Source: Yoonia litorea
GTDB lineage: Bacteria > Pseudomonadota > Alphaproteobacteria > Rhodobacterales > Rhodobacteraceae
Direction of reading: 5' to 3'
DNA length: 64,000 bases
NCBI RefSeq assembly: GCF_900114675.1
Contig: NZ_FOZM01000001.1
Coordinates: 1,116,001-1,180,000 of the forward strand
Shown: piece after piece, positions 8,565 through 17,069 of the stretch
How the letters are laid out: every line of letters begins with the position of its first letter
Position numbering within the stretch: the stretch's first letter is position 1
Position numbers and translations under genes: made by a program
Notes under the pieces: generated by a model
What the model saw: the letters and a program-made list of their open reading frames with translations, nothing else
Told to the model about the DNA's origin: nothing
Database searches by the model: none

Positions 8565-9365
8565 ATGAATGACATGACACCAGTGAATCGAAAGTTGGGT
8601 ACGATGCAAGACCTCAAGATCAGCGCCCGCGGCGTGCAAGTCTATTACGGTGACAACCACGCGATCAAAGATGTGAGCGTCGATATTGCCCATAAGACCG
8701 TGACGGCCTTTATCGGCCCGTCCGGGTGCGGCAAGTCCACTTTCCTGCGTTGTATCAACCGCATGAACGACACCATTGATGTCGCGCGTGTGGAAGGCGA
8801 TATCCTGATCGACGGTGAGGATATCTATGATCCCAAGGTCGATCCGGTGCAGTTGCGAGCAAAGGTGGGCATGGTGTTCCAGAAGCCCAACCCGTTTCCG
8901 AAGTCGATCTATGACAATGTGGCTTACGGCCCGAAAATCCACGGCTTGGCCCGCAACAAGGCGGAACTGGACGAAATCGTCGAGAAATCACTGCGCAAGG
9001 CGGCACTCTGGAACGAGGCAAAGGACCGCCTGAACGCCCCCGGCACCGGATTGTCAGGCGGGCAGCAGCAACGCCTTTGCATTGCCCGCGCGATTGCAAC
9101 GGCACCTGAGGTCTTGCTGATGGATGAGCCGTGTTCTGCGCTGGACCCGATTGCGACCGCGCAGGTCGAAGAGTTGATTGACGAGTTGCGGCAGAGTTTT
9201 TCCGTCGTCATCGTCACGCACTCCATGCAGCAGGCCGCGCGCGTCAGCCAGAAGACCGCCTTCTTCCACCTTGGAAACCTTGTGGAATATGACGACACCG
9301 ACAAGATCTTCACCAACCCGCAGGACAGCCGCACCGAAAGCTACATTTCGGGCCGGATCGGGTAA
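8565..9365 (+). CDS. pstB: Phosphate ABC transporter ATP-binding protein PstB
   Basis: Cytoplasmic ATPase that powers PstCA. All nucleotide-binding motifs are present: Walker [10 protein letters not shown], the Q-loop region in [16 protein letters not shown], the ABC signature LSGGQQQRL, Walker [13 protein letters not shown] and the switch histidine in [10 protein letters not shown]. The length of 266 residues is typical. An in-frame start at 8547 would add six residues inside the end of pstA; ATG 8565 is preferred because AGGAG lies nine bases upstream. It is followed after a 12-base gap by phoU, the usual order in pst operons. Confidence 0.96.
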   Translation: MNDMTPVNRKLGTMQDLKISARGVQVYYGDNHAIKDVSVDIAHKTVTAFIGPSGCGKSTFLRCINRMNDTIDVARVEGDILIDGEDIYDPKVDPVQLRAKVGMVFQKPNPFPKSIYDNVAYGPKIHGLARNKAELDEIVEKSLRKAALWNEAKDRLNAPGTGLSGGQQQRLCIARAIATAPEVLLMDEPCSALDPIATAQVEELIDELRQSFSVVIVTHSMQQAARVSQKTAFFHLGNLVEYDDTDKIFTNPQDSRTESYISGRIG

Positions 9366-9377
9366 GGAGCAAAACAA

Positions 9378-10085
9378 ATGAACGAGCATATCTCCTCTGC
9401 CTACGACCGCGATCTGGAAGGGATCACCACGCTGATCGTGAAGATGGGTGGCCTTGTCGAAGATGCCATTCGCAAGGCTGCAACCTCTTTGTCGGAACGG
9501 GATCTGGAACTGGCCGACCAGGTGCGCAAGGCCGATAAGGCGATTGACGCGCTTGAGGTGCAAATCAACGAAGAAGCCGCACGGGTCATTGCCTTACGTG
9601 CGCCAGTGTCAAAGGACCTGCGCGCAGTGCTGACCGTGTTGCGCTTGGCCGCTTCGCTTGAGCGGATCGGTGACTACGCCAAGAACATCGCAAAGCGGAC
9701 CAGCGTTATTGTCGAAATGAGCCCTGTGAACGGCTCTGACGGTGCGCTGCGCCGAATGGCGCGCGAGGTGGAACAGATGCTCCAGCAGACGCTGGATGCC
9801 TATGTGCGCAGCGATGTGGGGCTGGCCGAAGACGTGCGTCAACGCGACCATGAGGTCGATCAGATGTACAACGCGCTGTTCCGCGAGTTTTTGACCTTCA
9901 TGATGGAAGACCCACGCAACATCACCGCCTGCATGCATCTGCATTTCATGGCCAAGAACATTGAACGTATCGGTGATCTGACCACAAACATGGCCGAACA
10001 GGTGATCTACCTTGTGACCGGTGAAATGCCTGACGATGCGCGCCCCAAGGGCGATAAGACATCGTATGTTTCGGACCCGGCTTAA
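9378..10085 (+). CDS. phoU: Phosphate signalling protein PhoU
   Basis: A 235-residue all-helical protein made of two similar PhoU domains; each carries the metal-binding-type motif, EVQINEEAARVIALRAPVSKDLR in the first and a VDQMYNALFREFLTFMMEDPRNI-like segment in the second, each continuing into an ERIGD motif (SLERIGDYAKNIAKR and NIERIGDLTTNMAEQ). PhoU links the transporter PstSCAB to the kinase PhoR and damps PhoB phosphorylation when phosphate is plentiful. It lies between pstB (12-base gap) and phoB (3-base gap), consistent with one polycistronic message controlled by the Pho boxes in front of pstS. Confidence 0.95.
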   Translation: MNEHISSAYDRDLEGITTLIVKMGGLVEDAIRKAATSLSERDLELADQVRKADKAIDALEVQINEEAARVIALRAPVSKDLRAVLTVLRLAASLERIGDYAKNIAKRTSVIVEMSPVNGSDGALRRMAREVEQMLQQTLDAYVRSDVGLAEDVRQRDHEVDQMYNALFREFLTFMMEDPRNITACMHLHFMAKNIERIGDLTTNMAEQVIYLVTGEMPDDARPKGDKTSYVSDPA

Positions 10086-10088
10086 ACA

Positions 10089-10775
10089 ATGTCACAGCAG
10101 CCTCACGTTCTGATTGTCGAAGACGAGGACGCGCAGCGTGAGGTGCTGGCCTATAACCTTGAGGCCGAAGGCTTCCGCGTCTCGAAAGCCGAAAACGGCG
10201 AAGAGGCGCTCTTGATCGTAGATGAGGATGCGCCAGACGTGATCGTCCTTGACTGGATGATGCCCCATCTTTCCGGCATTGAAGTCTGCCGGCGTCTGAA
10301 AATCAGGCCGGAGACCAACAAGATACCGATCATCATGCTTTCGGCGCGGTCAGAGGAAATCGACAAGGTGCGCGGTCTGGAAACCGGCGCTGATGATTAT
10401 GTGGTCAAGCCATACTCGGTTTCAGAACTGATGGCGCGGGTACGGGCGCAGCTGCGTCGCGTGCGGCCAGCGACCGTGGGGCAGGTGCTGACCTATGACG
10501 ATATCGTTCTCGATGCCGAAAGCCACCGCGTGACACGTGCGGACCAGCCACTCAAGCTTGGTCCAACAGAATTCAGGCTCTTGAGCACTTTTATGGAAAA
10601 ACCCGGCCGGGTCTGGTCGCGCGATATGTTGCTGGATCGGGTCTGGGGGCGTGATGTCTATGTCGATACGCGCACCGTGGATGTCCATGTGGGACGCTTG
10701 CGCAAGGTCTTGACCGAACACGGTGGCAGCGACCCGCTGCGCACTGTCAGAGGCGCGGGCTACGCACTCGGCTAG
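10089..10775 (+). CDS. phoB: Phosphate regulon response regulator PhoB
   Basis: An OmpR/PhoB-class transcription factor of 228 residues. The receiver domain (residues 1-120) has the acidic pocket EDED near residue 11, the phosphoacceptor D55 in VIVLDWMMP and the conserved lysine in VVKPYS. The winged-helix domain follows (GPTEFRLLSTFMEKPGRVWSRDMLLDRVWG and VDVHVGRLRKVL). It is expected to bind the tandem Pho boxes upstream of pstS and so control its own operon. The gene ends five bases before the converging gnd stop, with no terminator hairpin visible between them. Confidence 0.95.
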   Translation: MSQQPHVLIVEDEDAQREVLAYNLEAEGFRVSKAENGEEALLIVDEDAPDVIVLDWMMPHLSGIEVCRRLKIRPETNKIPIIMLSARSEEIDKVRGLETGADDYVVKPYSVSELMARVRAQLRRVRPATVGQVLTYDDIVLDAESHRVTRADQPLKLGPTEFRLLSTFMEKPGRVWSRDMLLDRVWGRDVYVDTRTVDVHVGRLRKVLTEHGGSDPLRTVRGAGYALG

Positions 10776-10779
10776 TGCC

Positions 10780-12183
10780 TCAATCGCTGTGCCAGGGGCC
10801 GTGGGTTCCGTCGCCGCCATCCATCCGTTCAAATCCATGTGCGCCGAAGAAATCGCGCTGACCCTGGATCATGTTTGCGGTGCCGCGCGCGGTGCGCATT
10901 GCATCGAAATAGGCAAGCCCTGAGGACAAGGCCGGCACGGCGATCCCGTGCAAGGCGGCCTGCGCCACGACGTGACGCAGGGATTTGTGTGTTTTCTTCA
11001 GGATATCAGCAAAGTAGGGCGCCATCATCAGGTTGCGGTCTTCATCCTCTCGCAGGGCGTTTGCCATATCATCGAGCATGGCCGAGCGGATGATGCAGCC
11101 TTCGCGCCAGACCTCGGCAATGGCGGGCAGGGGAAGTGTCCAGCCGAAGGCGTCAGAGGCTTTGGCGATCATCTGAAACCCTTGCGCATAACAAAGGATT
11201 TTGCCAGCGATCAGGGCTTCTTCGATGCTGTCCTTTGACAGCGTATCGTGGGGAATATGATGCGGGGCCGCGCCGAACAGTGCCTCGCCCTCGGCACGGG
11301 CCTGCCGCTGCGATGACAGGTTGCGGGCGACCACGGCGGCTTCGATGGCGGGGATGGCTGCAGCAAGGTGCTGTGCCTCGATCACGGTCCAACGACCGGT
11401 GCCTTTCTGCCCGGCGGCATCGACGATCATCTCAAGCATGGGTTTGCCCGAGACCGGATCGGTGGCAGCTGCGACCTTGCCGGAGATTTCAATCAGGTAG
11501 CTCCGCAATGCACCTTTGTCCCAGGCAGCGAAAGTATCAGCCACCTTTTGATGATCATATCCCAAGCCGTCACGCATGATGCCGTAGGTTTCGGCAATCA
11601 TCTGCATGTCGGCATATTCGATCCCGTTGTGGACGGCCTTGACGAAATGGCCAGCGCCAGCCTCACCCATCCATGTCGCACAAGGTTGGCCTTCGTGTTT
11701 GGCTGCGATGGCTTTGAGGATATGTGACACGCGATCCCAATATTCGGCCTTGCCGCCGCCCATGATTGAAGGCCCGAACCGTGCGCCTTCTTCGCCTCCA
11801 GAGACACCGATCCCGATGAAGGCCAGATCGCCAGCCTCTTTCACGCGGCGGTTGGTGTCGTGGAAGTTGGCGTTGCCTGCGTCGATGATCAGGTCTTCGG
11901 GATCAAGCAAGGGACGCAAGGCGGCGATCTGGTCATCGACGGCTTGTCCTGCTGGCACCATCAGGATGATCGCCCGTGGCGAGGCGATTGCGGCGACCAG
12001 TTCGCTCAACTCTTCGGTTGGGGTAATTCTTGCGGCCAGATCGCCGGCCTTGTCGTGGAAATCCTTGGTCTTGCTGGTCGTCCGGTTCCAGACGGCAATA
12101 TCAAAGCCATTGTCTGCGATGTTAAGGGCAAGGGCTGCGCCCATGGTGCCGAGGCCGATCAAGCCAATGTCCGATTTCCGCAT
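10780..12183 (-). CDS. gnd: 6-phosphogluconate dehydrogenase, decarboxylating
   Basis: Oxidises and decarboxylates 6-phosphogluconate to ribulose 5-phosphate in the oxidative pentose phosphate pathway. The 467-residue length is that of the long homodimeric form. Visible features are the N-terminal dinucleotide fold GLGTMGAALALNIA, the substrate loop GVSGGEEGARFGPSIM, the catalytic segment GHFVKAVHNGIEYADMQMI with its lysine, and QKGTGRWTVIEA in the helical C-terminal domain. Its cofactor (NADP+ in most long forms) cannot be settled by eye. It converges on phoB and is preceded by a cation exchanger gene on the same strand, with a gap of 98 bases. Confidence 0.94.
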   Translation of the reverse strand: MRKSDIGLIGLGTMGAALALNIADNGFDIAVWNRTTSKTKDFHDKAGDLAARITPTEELSELVAAIASPRAIILMVPAGQAVDDQIAALRPLLDPEDLIIDAGNANFHDTNRRVKEAGDLAFIGIGVSGGEEGARFGPSIMGGGKAEYWDRVSHILKAIAAKHEGQPCATWMGEAGAGHFVKAVHNGIEYADMQMIAETYGIMRDGLGYDHQKVADTFAAWDKGALRSYLIEISGKVAAATDPVSGKPMLEMIVDAAGQKGTGRWTVIEAQHLAAAIPAIEAAVVARNLSSQRQARAEGEALFGAAPHHIPHDTLSKDSIEEALIAGKILCYAQGFQMIAKASDAFGWTLPLPAIAEVWREGCIIRSAMLDDMANALREDEDRNLMMAPYFADILKKTHKSLRHVVAQAALHGIAVPALSSGLAYFDAMRTARGTANMIQGQRDFFGAHGFERMDGGDGTHGPWHSD

Positions 12184-12281
12184 CTGTTATCCTGACGTCT
12201 TTGGGGTGATGGGGTTGTATCCTCTGGGGCCGGTGATGAAAACGGCAGTGTCATCACGGTGCATGTGCGCAAGTGCAGAGA

Positions 12282-13256
12282 TCAGTTGATCACGTATTGG
12301 ATGCCGACAAAGCCCACGTAGGCCACCATCATTGCCGTGCCGATGGGGCGGGTCAGCTTGCCGACGACGACCATCCATGCCGCAAAGATGACGGTGACGG
12401 CGACCGTGGCCCAAATCTCCATCCCGCCCAGAAGCACCGGATCAACCGAGAGCGGTTTGACCATAGCTGTCAGTCCGATGATCGAGAGAATGTTGAAGGT
12501 GTTGGACCCGATGATGTTGCCAAGGATCAGTCCCACAGACTGCCGCCGCGCTGCTGCAATACAGGTTGCCAGTTCAGGCAGCGAAGTCCCGAAGGCGACA
12601 ACGGTCAGGCCGATCACCGCCTCTGGCACGCCGATTGCGGAGCCGGTCTGCACGGCCCCCTGCACCAGCAGTTCCGACCCGACTGCCAGCGCGACAAGGC
12701 CGCCCAGCAGGATCAGGCCTGCCTGCTTCATAGAGGTGATTGCAGGCGCTTCGCACAGGTCGTCTTCATCATCTTCGATCATCAGGCTGTCGGTGCGATA
12801 CTGATAGAAGACAAAGGCGACCAGAATGGCGAACATGCCCAGACCAAAGAGGCGGGTGAAGCCGTCACTGAGCATCCCGACAACGAGGATGGCTGTCGCC
12901 AGCAGCATCATCCCGAGGTCTTTGTAGAGGTGCTTTGCATCCGCAGTGACTTTGAAGACAAAGGCCGTTGCGCCCAGCACAAGCAGGATATTGGCGACGT
13001 TCGATCCCAGCACATTACCCAGCGAAATACCGGGATAGCCGGAAAGGTTGGCGTTGATCGAGGCAAAAAGCTCAGGCACGGACGTACCGAAAGAAATGAT
13101 CGTCGCCCCGATAAAGAGCGGCGAAAGCCCTGTGCGTTCTGCGACGAAGACGGCTGCATCAACCGTCCAGTCACCACCCTTGATCAAAAGAAAAATGCCG
13201 AAGGCCATCGCGCCTGCGGCAAGAACGAAAAGATCGTAGCCTGACACCTCAAACAC
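12282..13256 (-). CDS. Calcium/sodium antiporter, CaCA family (YrbG-like)
   Basis: An inner-membrane cation exchanger of 324 residues with about ten hydrophobic helices. Both alpha-repeats typical of the family are clear: FGTSVPELFASINANLSG with SLGNVLGSNVANI, and FGTSLPELATCIAAA with ILGNIIGSNTFNI. These acidic and polar residues form the ion pathway in NCX-type exchangers. Sodium/calcium exchange is inferred from family membership; the true substrates are untested. The start is taken as GTG 13256. It is separate from the TRAP operon upstream, whose terminator lies at 13463-13488. Confidence 0.88.
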   Translation of the reverse strand: MFEVSGYDLFVLAAGAMAFGIFLLIKGGDWTVDAAVFVAERTGLSPLFIGATIISFGTSVPELFASINANLSGYPGISLGNVLGSNVANILLVLGATAFVFKVTADAKHLYKDLGMMLLATAILVVGMLSDGFTRLFGLGMFAILVAFVFYQYRTDSLMIEDDEDDLCEAPAITSMKQAGLILLGGLVALAVGSELLVQGAVQTGSAIGVPEAVIGLTVVAFGTSLPELATCIAAARRQSVGLILGNIIGSNTFNILSIIGLTAMVKPLSVDPVLLGGMEIWATVAVTVIFAAWMVVVGKLTRPIGTAMMVAYVGFVGIQYVIN

Positions 13257-13450
13257 GTGGCGCGTCCTCAGCGGTGCTGGTTTTCATGCAATAGGACGTC
13301 ATCGTGACGGACGTCGCAAAAGATCGTGCAGGGCAGGGTGGTTGCGTGAGGGTCGCGTTGTCGTGATGCGTCGGTACTGCGGGCATCCTGTCCTCGTTCT
13401 TTTGGTCTTGGGCTTGATGTAGGTGTGAATGACCGTCTTTAAAGGTCGGG

Positions 13451-13488
13451 CGGCAAAAGAAAAAGAGCGGCCCCAACGAGCCGCTCTT
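13451..13488 (-). terminator. Intrinsic terminator of the TAXI-TRAP operon
   Basis: AAGAGCGG (13463-13470) and CCGCTCTT (13481-13488) form an 8-bp stem. On the minus strand the stem is followed by TTTTCTTTT. It lies 26 bases beyond the stop of the fused TRAP permease gene. Confidence 0.85.
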
Positions 13489-13513
13489 GTTGATGCGTCT
13501 GAAGTTCTGTCGC

Positions 13514-15736
13514 TTAGCTTGCAGCGACCTTGGGTCGTGTCATTTGCGCGATGAAATAGAGCGCGATTGCACCACCCACGCCGATAAGATCGGAGACCAG
13601 CCCGCCTTCGATCATAAAGAGCGCAACAACGATCAGCATGATACGGATAGGCCACGCGGCGCGATCACCGACCCACCAACCTTGGACACCCGACGACAAC
13701 ATGAAGACGCCAAAGACCGCAGTTGCGCCCGCACGGGTGACTTCGAACCATGTGCCGTCCATCAGGATCGCACTGTTGTAGAAGAACATGAAGGGCACGA
13801 TGAAGGCCGAAATCCCGATCTTGAACGATGCGACAGAGGTCGCCATTGGGTTGGCCCCTGAAATCCCCGCAGCCGCATAACTGGCCAGCGCCACCGGCGG
13901 CGTAATGGCCGAGACCACCGCAAAGTAGAACACAAAGAAATGCGCGGTCAGCATCGGGATGCCAAGTTGCACAAGGCCAGGCGCCACGACCGAAGCGGCA
14001 ACAGCGTAGGCTGCCGTTGTCGGCATTCCCATGCCCAACAGGATCGCGATACACATCGCAAAGAAGAGCGCCAGCAGTTGGTTGGCTTCGGCGATGTTGA
14101 GCAGCACAGATGAGAAGCGTGCGCCAACTCCTGTCAGAGAGATCACACCGACGATGATACCTGCGCAGGCACAGACCGCGATGATCTGGATCGACATGAT
14201 GCCTGCCAGCTCAAAGGCCTTTGTGACCGAACGAATGCCCATCCGGTAGGGTGTGAACCAGCTCACCACAGCCGCAGAGGCCGTTGCCAGCGTGCCGGCC
14301 CGGATCACGGAGTATCCCATGAAGAGTGCGCCGATCAGGATGATGATGGGCAGGAACAAGAACACACGCCGTGCCATGTCGCGGAACTTGGGCAGTTCAT
14401 CTTCACGCATCCCGCGCATCCCCAGTTTCGCAGCTTCGAAATCCACCATGAAGTAGATCGAGACGAAGTAGAGGATCGCCGGAATGATCGCGGCGATGGC
14501 GATATCGGTGTAAGGAATGCCCGTGATCTCGGCCATGATGAAGGCACCAGCCCCCATGATCGGCGGCATGATCTGACCACCGGTCGAAGCCGCAGCCTCC
14601 ACCGCGCCTGAGGTCGTGGGTTTATAGCCCACGCGTTTCATCAGCGGGATCGTCAGCGACCCTGTAGCAACAACGTTCCCTGCCGATGTGCCATTGATCA
14701 TCCCCATCAGGCCGGAGGCGAAGATCGCCACTTTGGCAGGACCACCACGGGCGCGACCGGCGGCGGCGAAGGCGAAGTTCACAAAGTAATCGCCAACTTT
14801 AGACGCCTGAAGGAAGGCTGCAAAGATGATGAAGAGGATAATATAGGTTGATGACACGGCTGTGGTCGGGCCGAGGATACCGGCGTCAGTATAGACTTGG
14901 CTAAAGAAACGCTGCCACGCGATGTCCGGTGCGTTCAGGAAGCCGGGGAGCAGGTCTCCGACGAAGACATAGACCAGAAACACACCTGCGATGATGATCA
15001 GGGCCATGCCTGCAACGCGGCGTGTCAGTTCCATGATCAGCATCGTGCCGGCAACAGCCGCGAGGCTCATCCCGATTGGCGCAAATGGTGTCCCTGTGGA
15101 GTTGCGCATCAACGTCCCGAAGATCGTGATCAGGTAGATCGCAACGCCGACACCGCAGACACCCAAAAGAATGTCAGCAGGGGCAATTGATCCGCGCACG
15201 CGCGGGCGCATCCAGCCGATGACAATCCCGATGATCGTCGCAGCAATCAGGGGATACCCGTAGTGCAGCGTTTCGGCTGTTCTGATCCCTTCGTCGATGC
15301 CGTTCCACATCACGCCACCGGCGATCTGGTTGGCAAAACCGATGGCCGTCCAACAGGCATAAAGGGCAGGGAGCATGGCCGCCCATGCGACAAGATCAAG
15401 CGGGTGTTTGCCGCCCTTGTCAGTGTCAGGGAATGCGCGGGCAGAATAGAGCAGGAACCCAAGAATCAAGGCACCTGCGATGTGCACGATGCGGAAATTC
15501 CAGGTTTCCATAGGGAAAACCGGAAGCAAGGGAATATCGATGCCAGTCCAGCCTTTGATGGACCAGCCATTGAGTGCGGCCATGTGAAACAAAGCATAGA
15601 ACGCAGAGAACCCTGCAATCAGGTAATAGGCTGTGCCTTCGAAGATGCGGCGGTTATGCTCGACCGGTTCGTCATCTACGCCATCGGCAATCACTGGACC
15701 TTCGGTCTGGTCGTCTTTTTGTGTGTCGGTCGTCAT
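13514..15736 (-). CDS. TRAP transporter fused permease (4TM/12TM), TAXI type
   Basis: Membrane component of a tripartite ATP-independent periplasmic transporter. In 740 residues it combines the small Q-type and large M-type membrane subunits, as is usual for systems with a TAXI binding protein. Many hydrophobic helices are evident, and the M-domain motifs GMINGTSAGNVVATGSLTIPLM and EAAASTGGQIMPPIMGAGAFIM are typical. Import is driven by an ion gradient, commonly sodium; the substrate is unknown. The start is ATG 15736 (MTTDTQ), preceded by GAGGACGAAAG; an upstream start at 15778 would add 14 doubtful residues. It lies downstream of the binding-protein gene, separated by a hairpin. Confidence 0.9.
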   Translation of the reverse strand: MTTDTQKDDQTEGPVIADGVDDEPVEHNRRIFEGTAYYLIAGFSAFYALFHMAALNGWSIKGWTGIDIPLLPVFPMETWNFRIVHIAGALILGFLLYSARAFPDTDKGGKHPLDLVAWAAMLPALYACWTAIGFANQIAGGVMWNGIDEGIRTAETLHYGYPLIAATIIGIVIGWMRPRVRGSIAPADILLGVCGVGVAIYLITIFGTLMRNSTGTPFAPIGMSLAAVAGTMLIMELTRRVAGMALIIIAGVFLVYVFVGDLLPGFLNAPDIAWQRFFSQVYTDAGILGPTTAVSSTYIILFIIFAAFLQASKVGDYFVNFAFAAAGRARGGPAKVAIFASGLMGMINGTSAGNVVATGSLTIPLMKRVGYKPTTSGAVEAAASTGGQIMPPIMGAGAFIMAEITGIPYTDIAIAAIIPAILYFVSIYFMVDFEAAKLGMRGMREDELPKFRDMARRVFLFLPIIILIGALFMGYSVIRAGTLATASAAVVSWFTPYRMGIRSVTKAFELAGIMSIQIIAVCACAGIIVGVISLTGVGARFSSVLLNIAEANQLLALFFAMCIAILLGMGMPTTAAYAVAASVVAPGLVQLGIPMLTAHFFVFYFAVVSAITPPVALASYAAAGISGANPMATSVASFKIGISAFIVPFMFFYNSAILMDGTWFEVTRAGATAVFGVFMLSSGVQGWWVGDRAAWPIRIMLIVVALFMIEGGLVSDLIGVGGAIALYFIAQMTRPKVAAS

Positions 15737-15816
15737 CTTTCGTCCTCGCATGCGGCTAGAATACCCTGACGGGCGCAAAGCGTGGTTTCACTTTAGCGGA
15801 AAAATTCGGTGCTGTG

Positions 15817-15843
15817 GGGGCCGCGACGTTTTCGCGCGGCCCC
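15817..15843 (-). other. Intercistronic hairpin between TAXI binding protein and TRAP permease
   Basis: GGGGCCGCG (15817-15825) pairs perfectly with CGCGGCCCC (15835-15843) around a nine-base loop. No immediate T-run follows on the minus strand. Its position right after the binding-protein stop mirrors the pstS-pstC hairpin and suggests differential expression of binding protein and permease. Confidence 0.75.
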
Positions 15844-15861
15844 TGCAGTTTGACTCAGGGC

Positions 15862-16848
15862 TTAGTTGCCATGGATCTGGTCGGCAGGAATGTCAGCACC
15901 GGCGTTTTCAACGAACCACTGGGCTGCACCTGGGTGCCATGGCAGAACGCCTGCGTTCTTTGTCCAGTTCTCAGGCAGTGTGGAGCGGGCTGCACGGTGG
16001 ATGTTCACCATACGCTCGTTGTCGGACATGACGACATCCACGACAGCGTTCACGAAGGAAGCTGGCAGATCGCAGTTGGCGATTGCAAAGTTCCACATGG
16101 ACACAGACCGTGCATCGCTTTCCAGCGTTGTGTAGGTGTCAGCCGCGATGTCAAATTCCGAAACAGGGAAGGCTGCCATGATCTGGGCCTGCTCTTCTTC
16201 GGTGAATTCGATGATGTTCACGTCTGTCTGCACCTCAAGCTGGGAAACAGCAGGCACAGGGACACCGGCCGCAAATGCGATCACGTCAAGCAGTCCATCC
16301 TGAAGCTGGCCGCCAAGGTCGGACCAACCGCCGTTGCGGCGCTCGTAGTTCACGCCAAGCTCGTCCATCATACGTGGGAAGTATGTGTCAGATGTCGAAC
16401 CTGCAGGGCCGAAGCCGATGCGTGCGCCATCAGGGATGTCGGCAATGCTTTCGATGCCGGATGATGCCAGTGCTGTCACCGAGAATGGTGTCTGATACAT
16501 CGGGAACATCGCACAGGCGTTTGTCATCTGCAGGCCCGGTGCGATCGGGTTGGTGCCGGCGATGGATTCAGCTGCCGGACCCATTGTTGTCATGCCGAAC
16601 TGCGCATCGCCTGTATGCACAAGCGCCATGTTCTGCATTGGGCCGCCGGTGACTTCGCCGCCGCCTGTCAGGCCGAGCTCTTCGGCGACAAGGTTGGCCC
16701 AGCCGGAGCCATAGGCGAAGTATGTGCCACCTTGGGATGCTGTCCCGACGGTGAAACTTTCAGGCCAGCCGGTGCGATCTACATGGCCGTCTGCGAAAGC
16801 TGTGGTTGCTGTGAGAGCTGTCGTCGCGATAAACGCTGCGAGTTTCAT
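15862..16848 (-). CDS. TAXI family TRAP transporter solute-binding protein
   Basis: A periplasmic binding protein of 328 residues. It begins with a signal peptide (MKLAAFIATTALTATTAFA) and continues with the TAXI hallmark FTVGTASQGGTYFAYGSGWANLV near residue 34, then MTTMGPAAESIAG. It should capture the solute for the fused permease encoded next. The ligand is not predictable; TAXI systems have been linked to glutamate and other small acids. The start is ATG 16848, with GAGGGA eight bases upstream. A 7-bp palindrome lies in the leader. Two-component genes of DctB/DctD type begin about 220 bases upstream on the same strand. Confidence 0.9.
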   Translation of the reverse strand: MKLAAFIATTALTATTAFADGHVDRTGWPESFTVGTASQGGTYFAYGSGWANLVAEELGLTGGGEVTGGPMQNMALVHTGDAQFGMTTMGPAAESIAGTNPIAPGLQMTNACAMFPMYQTPFSVTALASSGIESIADIPDGARIGFGPAGSTSDTYFPRMMDELGVNYERRNGGWSDLGGQLQDGLLDVIAFAAGVPVPAVSQLEVQTDVNIIEFTEEEQAQIMAAFPVSEFDIAADTYTTLESDARSVSMWNFAIANCDLPASFVNAVVDVVMSDNERMVNIHRAARSTLPENWTKNAGVLPWHPGAAQWFVENAGADIPADQIHGN

Positions 16849-16872
16849 ATGTGGTCCCTCCACTAGAGTTGT

Positions 16873-16891
16873 CCGATCCCTCCCGGATCGG
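16873..16891. promoter_or_regulatory. Perfect inverted repeat in the leader of the TAXI-TRAP operon
   Basis: CCGATCC (16873-16879), a five-base spacer, then GGATCGG (16885-16891). It lies 25 bases upstream of the binding-protein ATG, so it could be an operator or a stem in the 5' leader of the mRNA. I could not find a sigma-54 -24/-12 element nearby. Confidence 0.5.
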
Positions 16892-17069
16892 TGTGTGATC
16901 CAGTCACGCTACGTAATCTGGATCGGATGCGCTGTTGGTCCATGATTGGGCCGTGCAAAAACAACAGGCTTTCGCGATTGTTTGCGTTAACAGCTTCAAA
17001 AGAATTTCCGGGATGGGTGGAAAAGGGGACAAAGCGGAAATCTGATGTGTCGAAAAGGGAACGTTGACG

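Noticed and set aside
12273..13244. Open frame of 323 codons on the plus strand opposite the cation antiporter
   Set aside because: The antiporter on the minus strand has clear alpha-repeat motifs; the opposing frame is rich in histidine and charged residues and resembles no protein.
16864..17069. Possible sigma-54 promoter (GG-N10-GC) in front of the TAXI-TRAP operon
   Set aside because: Scanned on the minus strand; no convincing -24/-12 pair was found despite the DctD-like activator next door.
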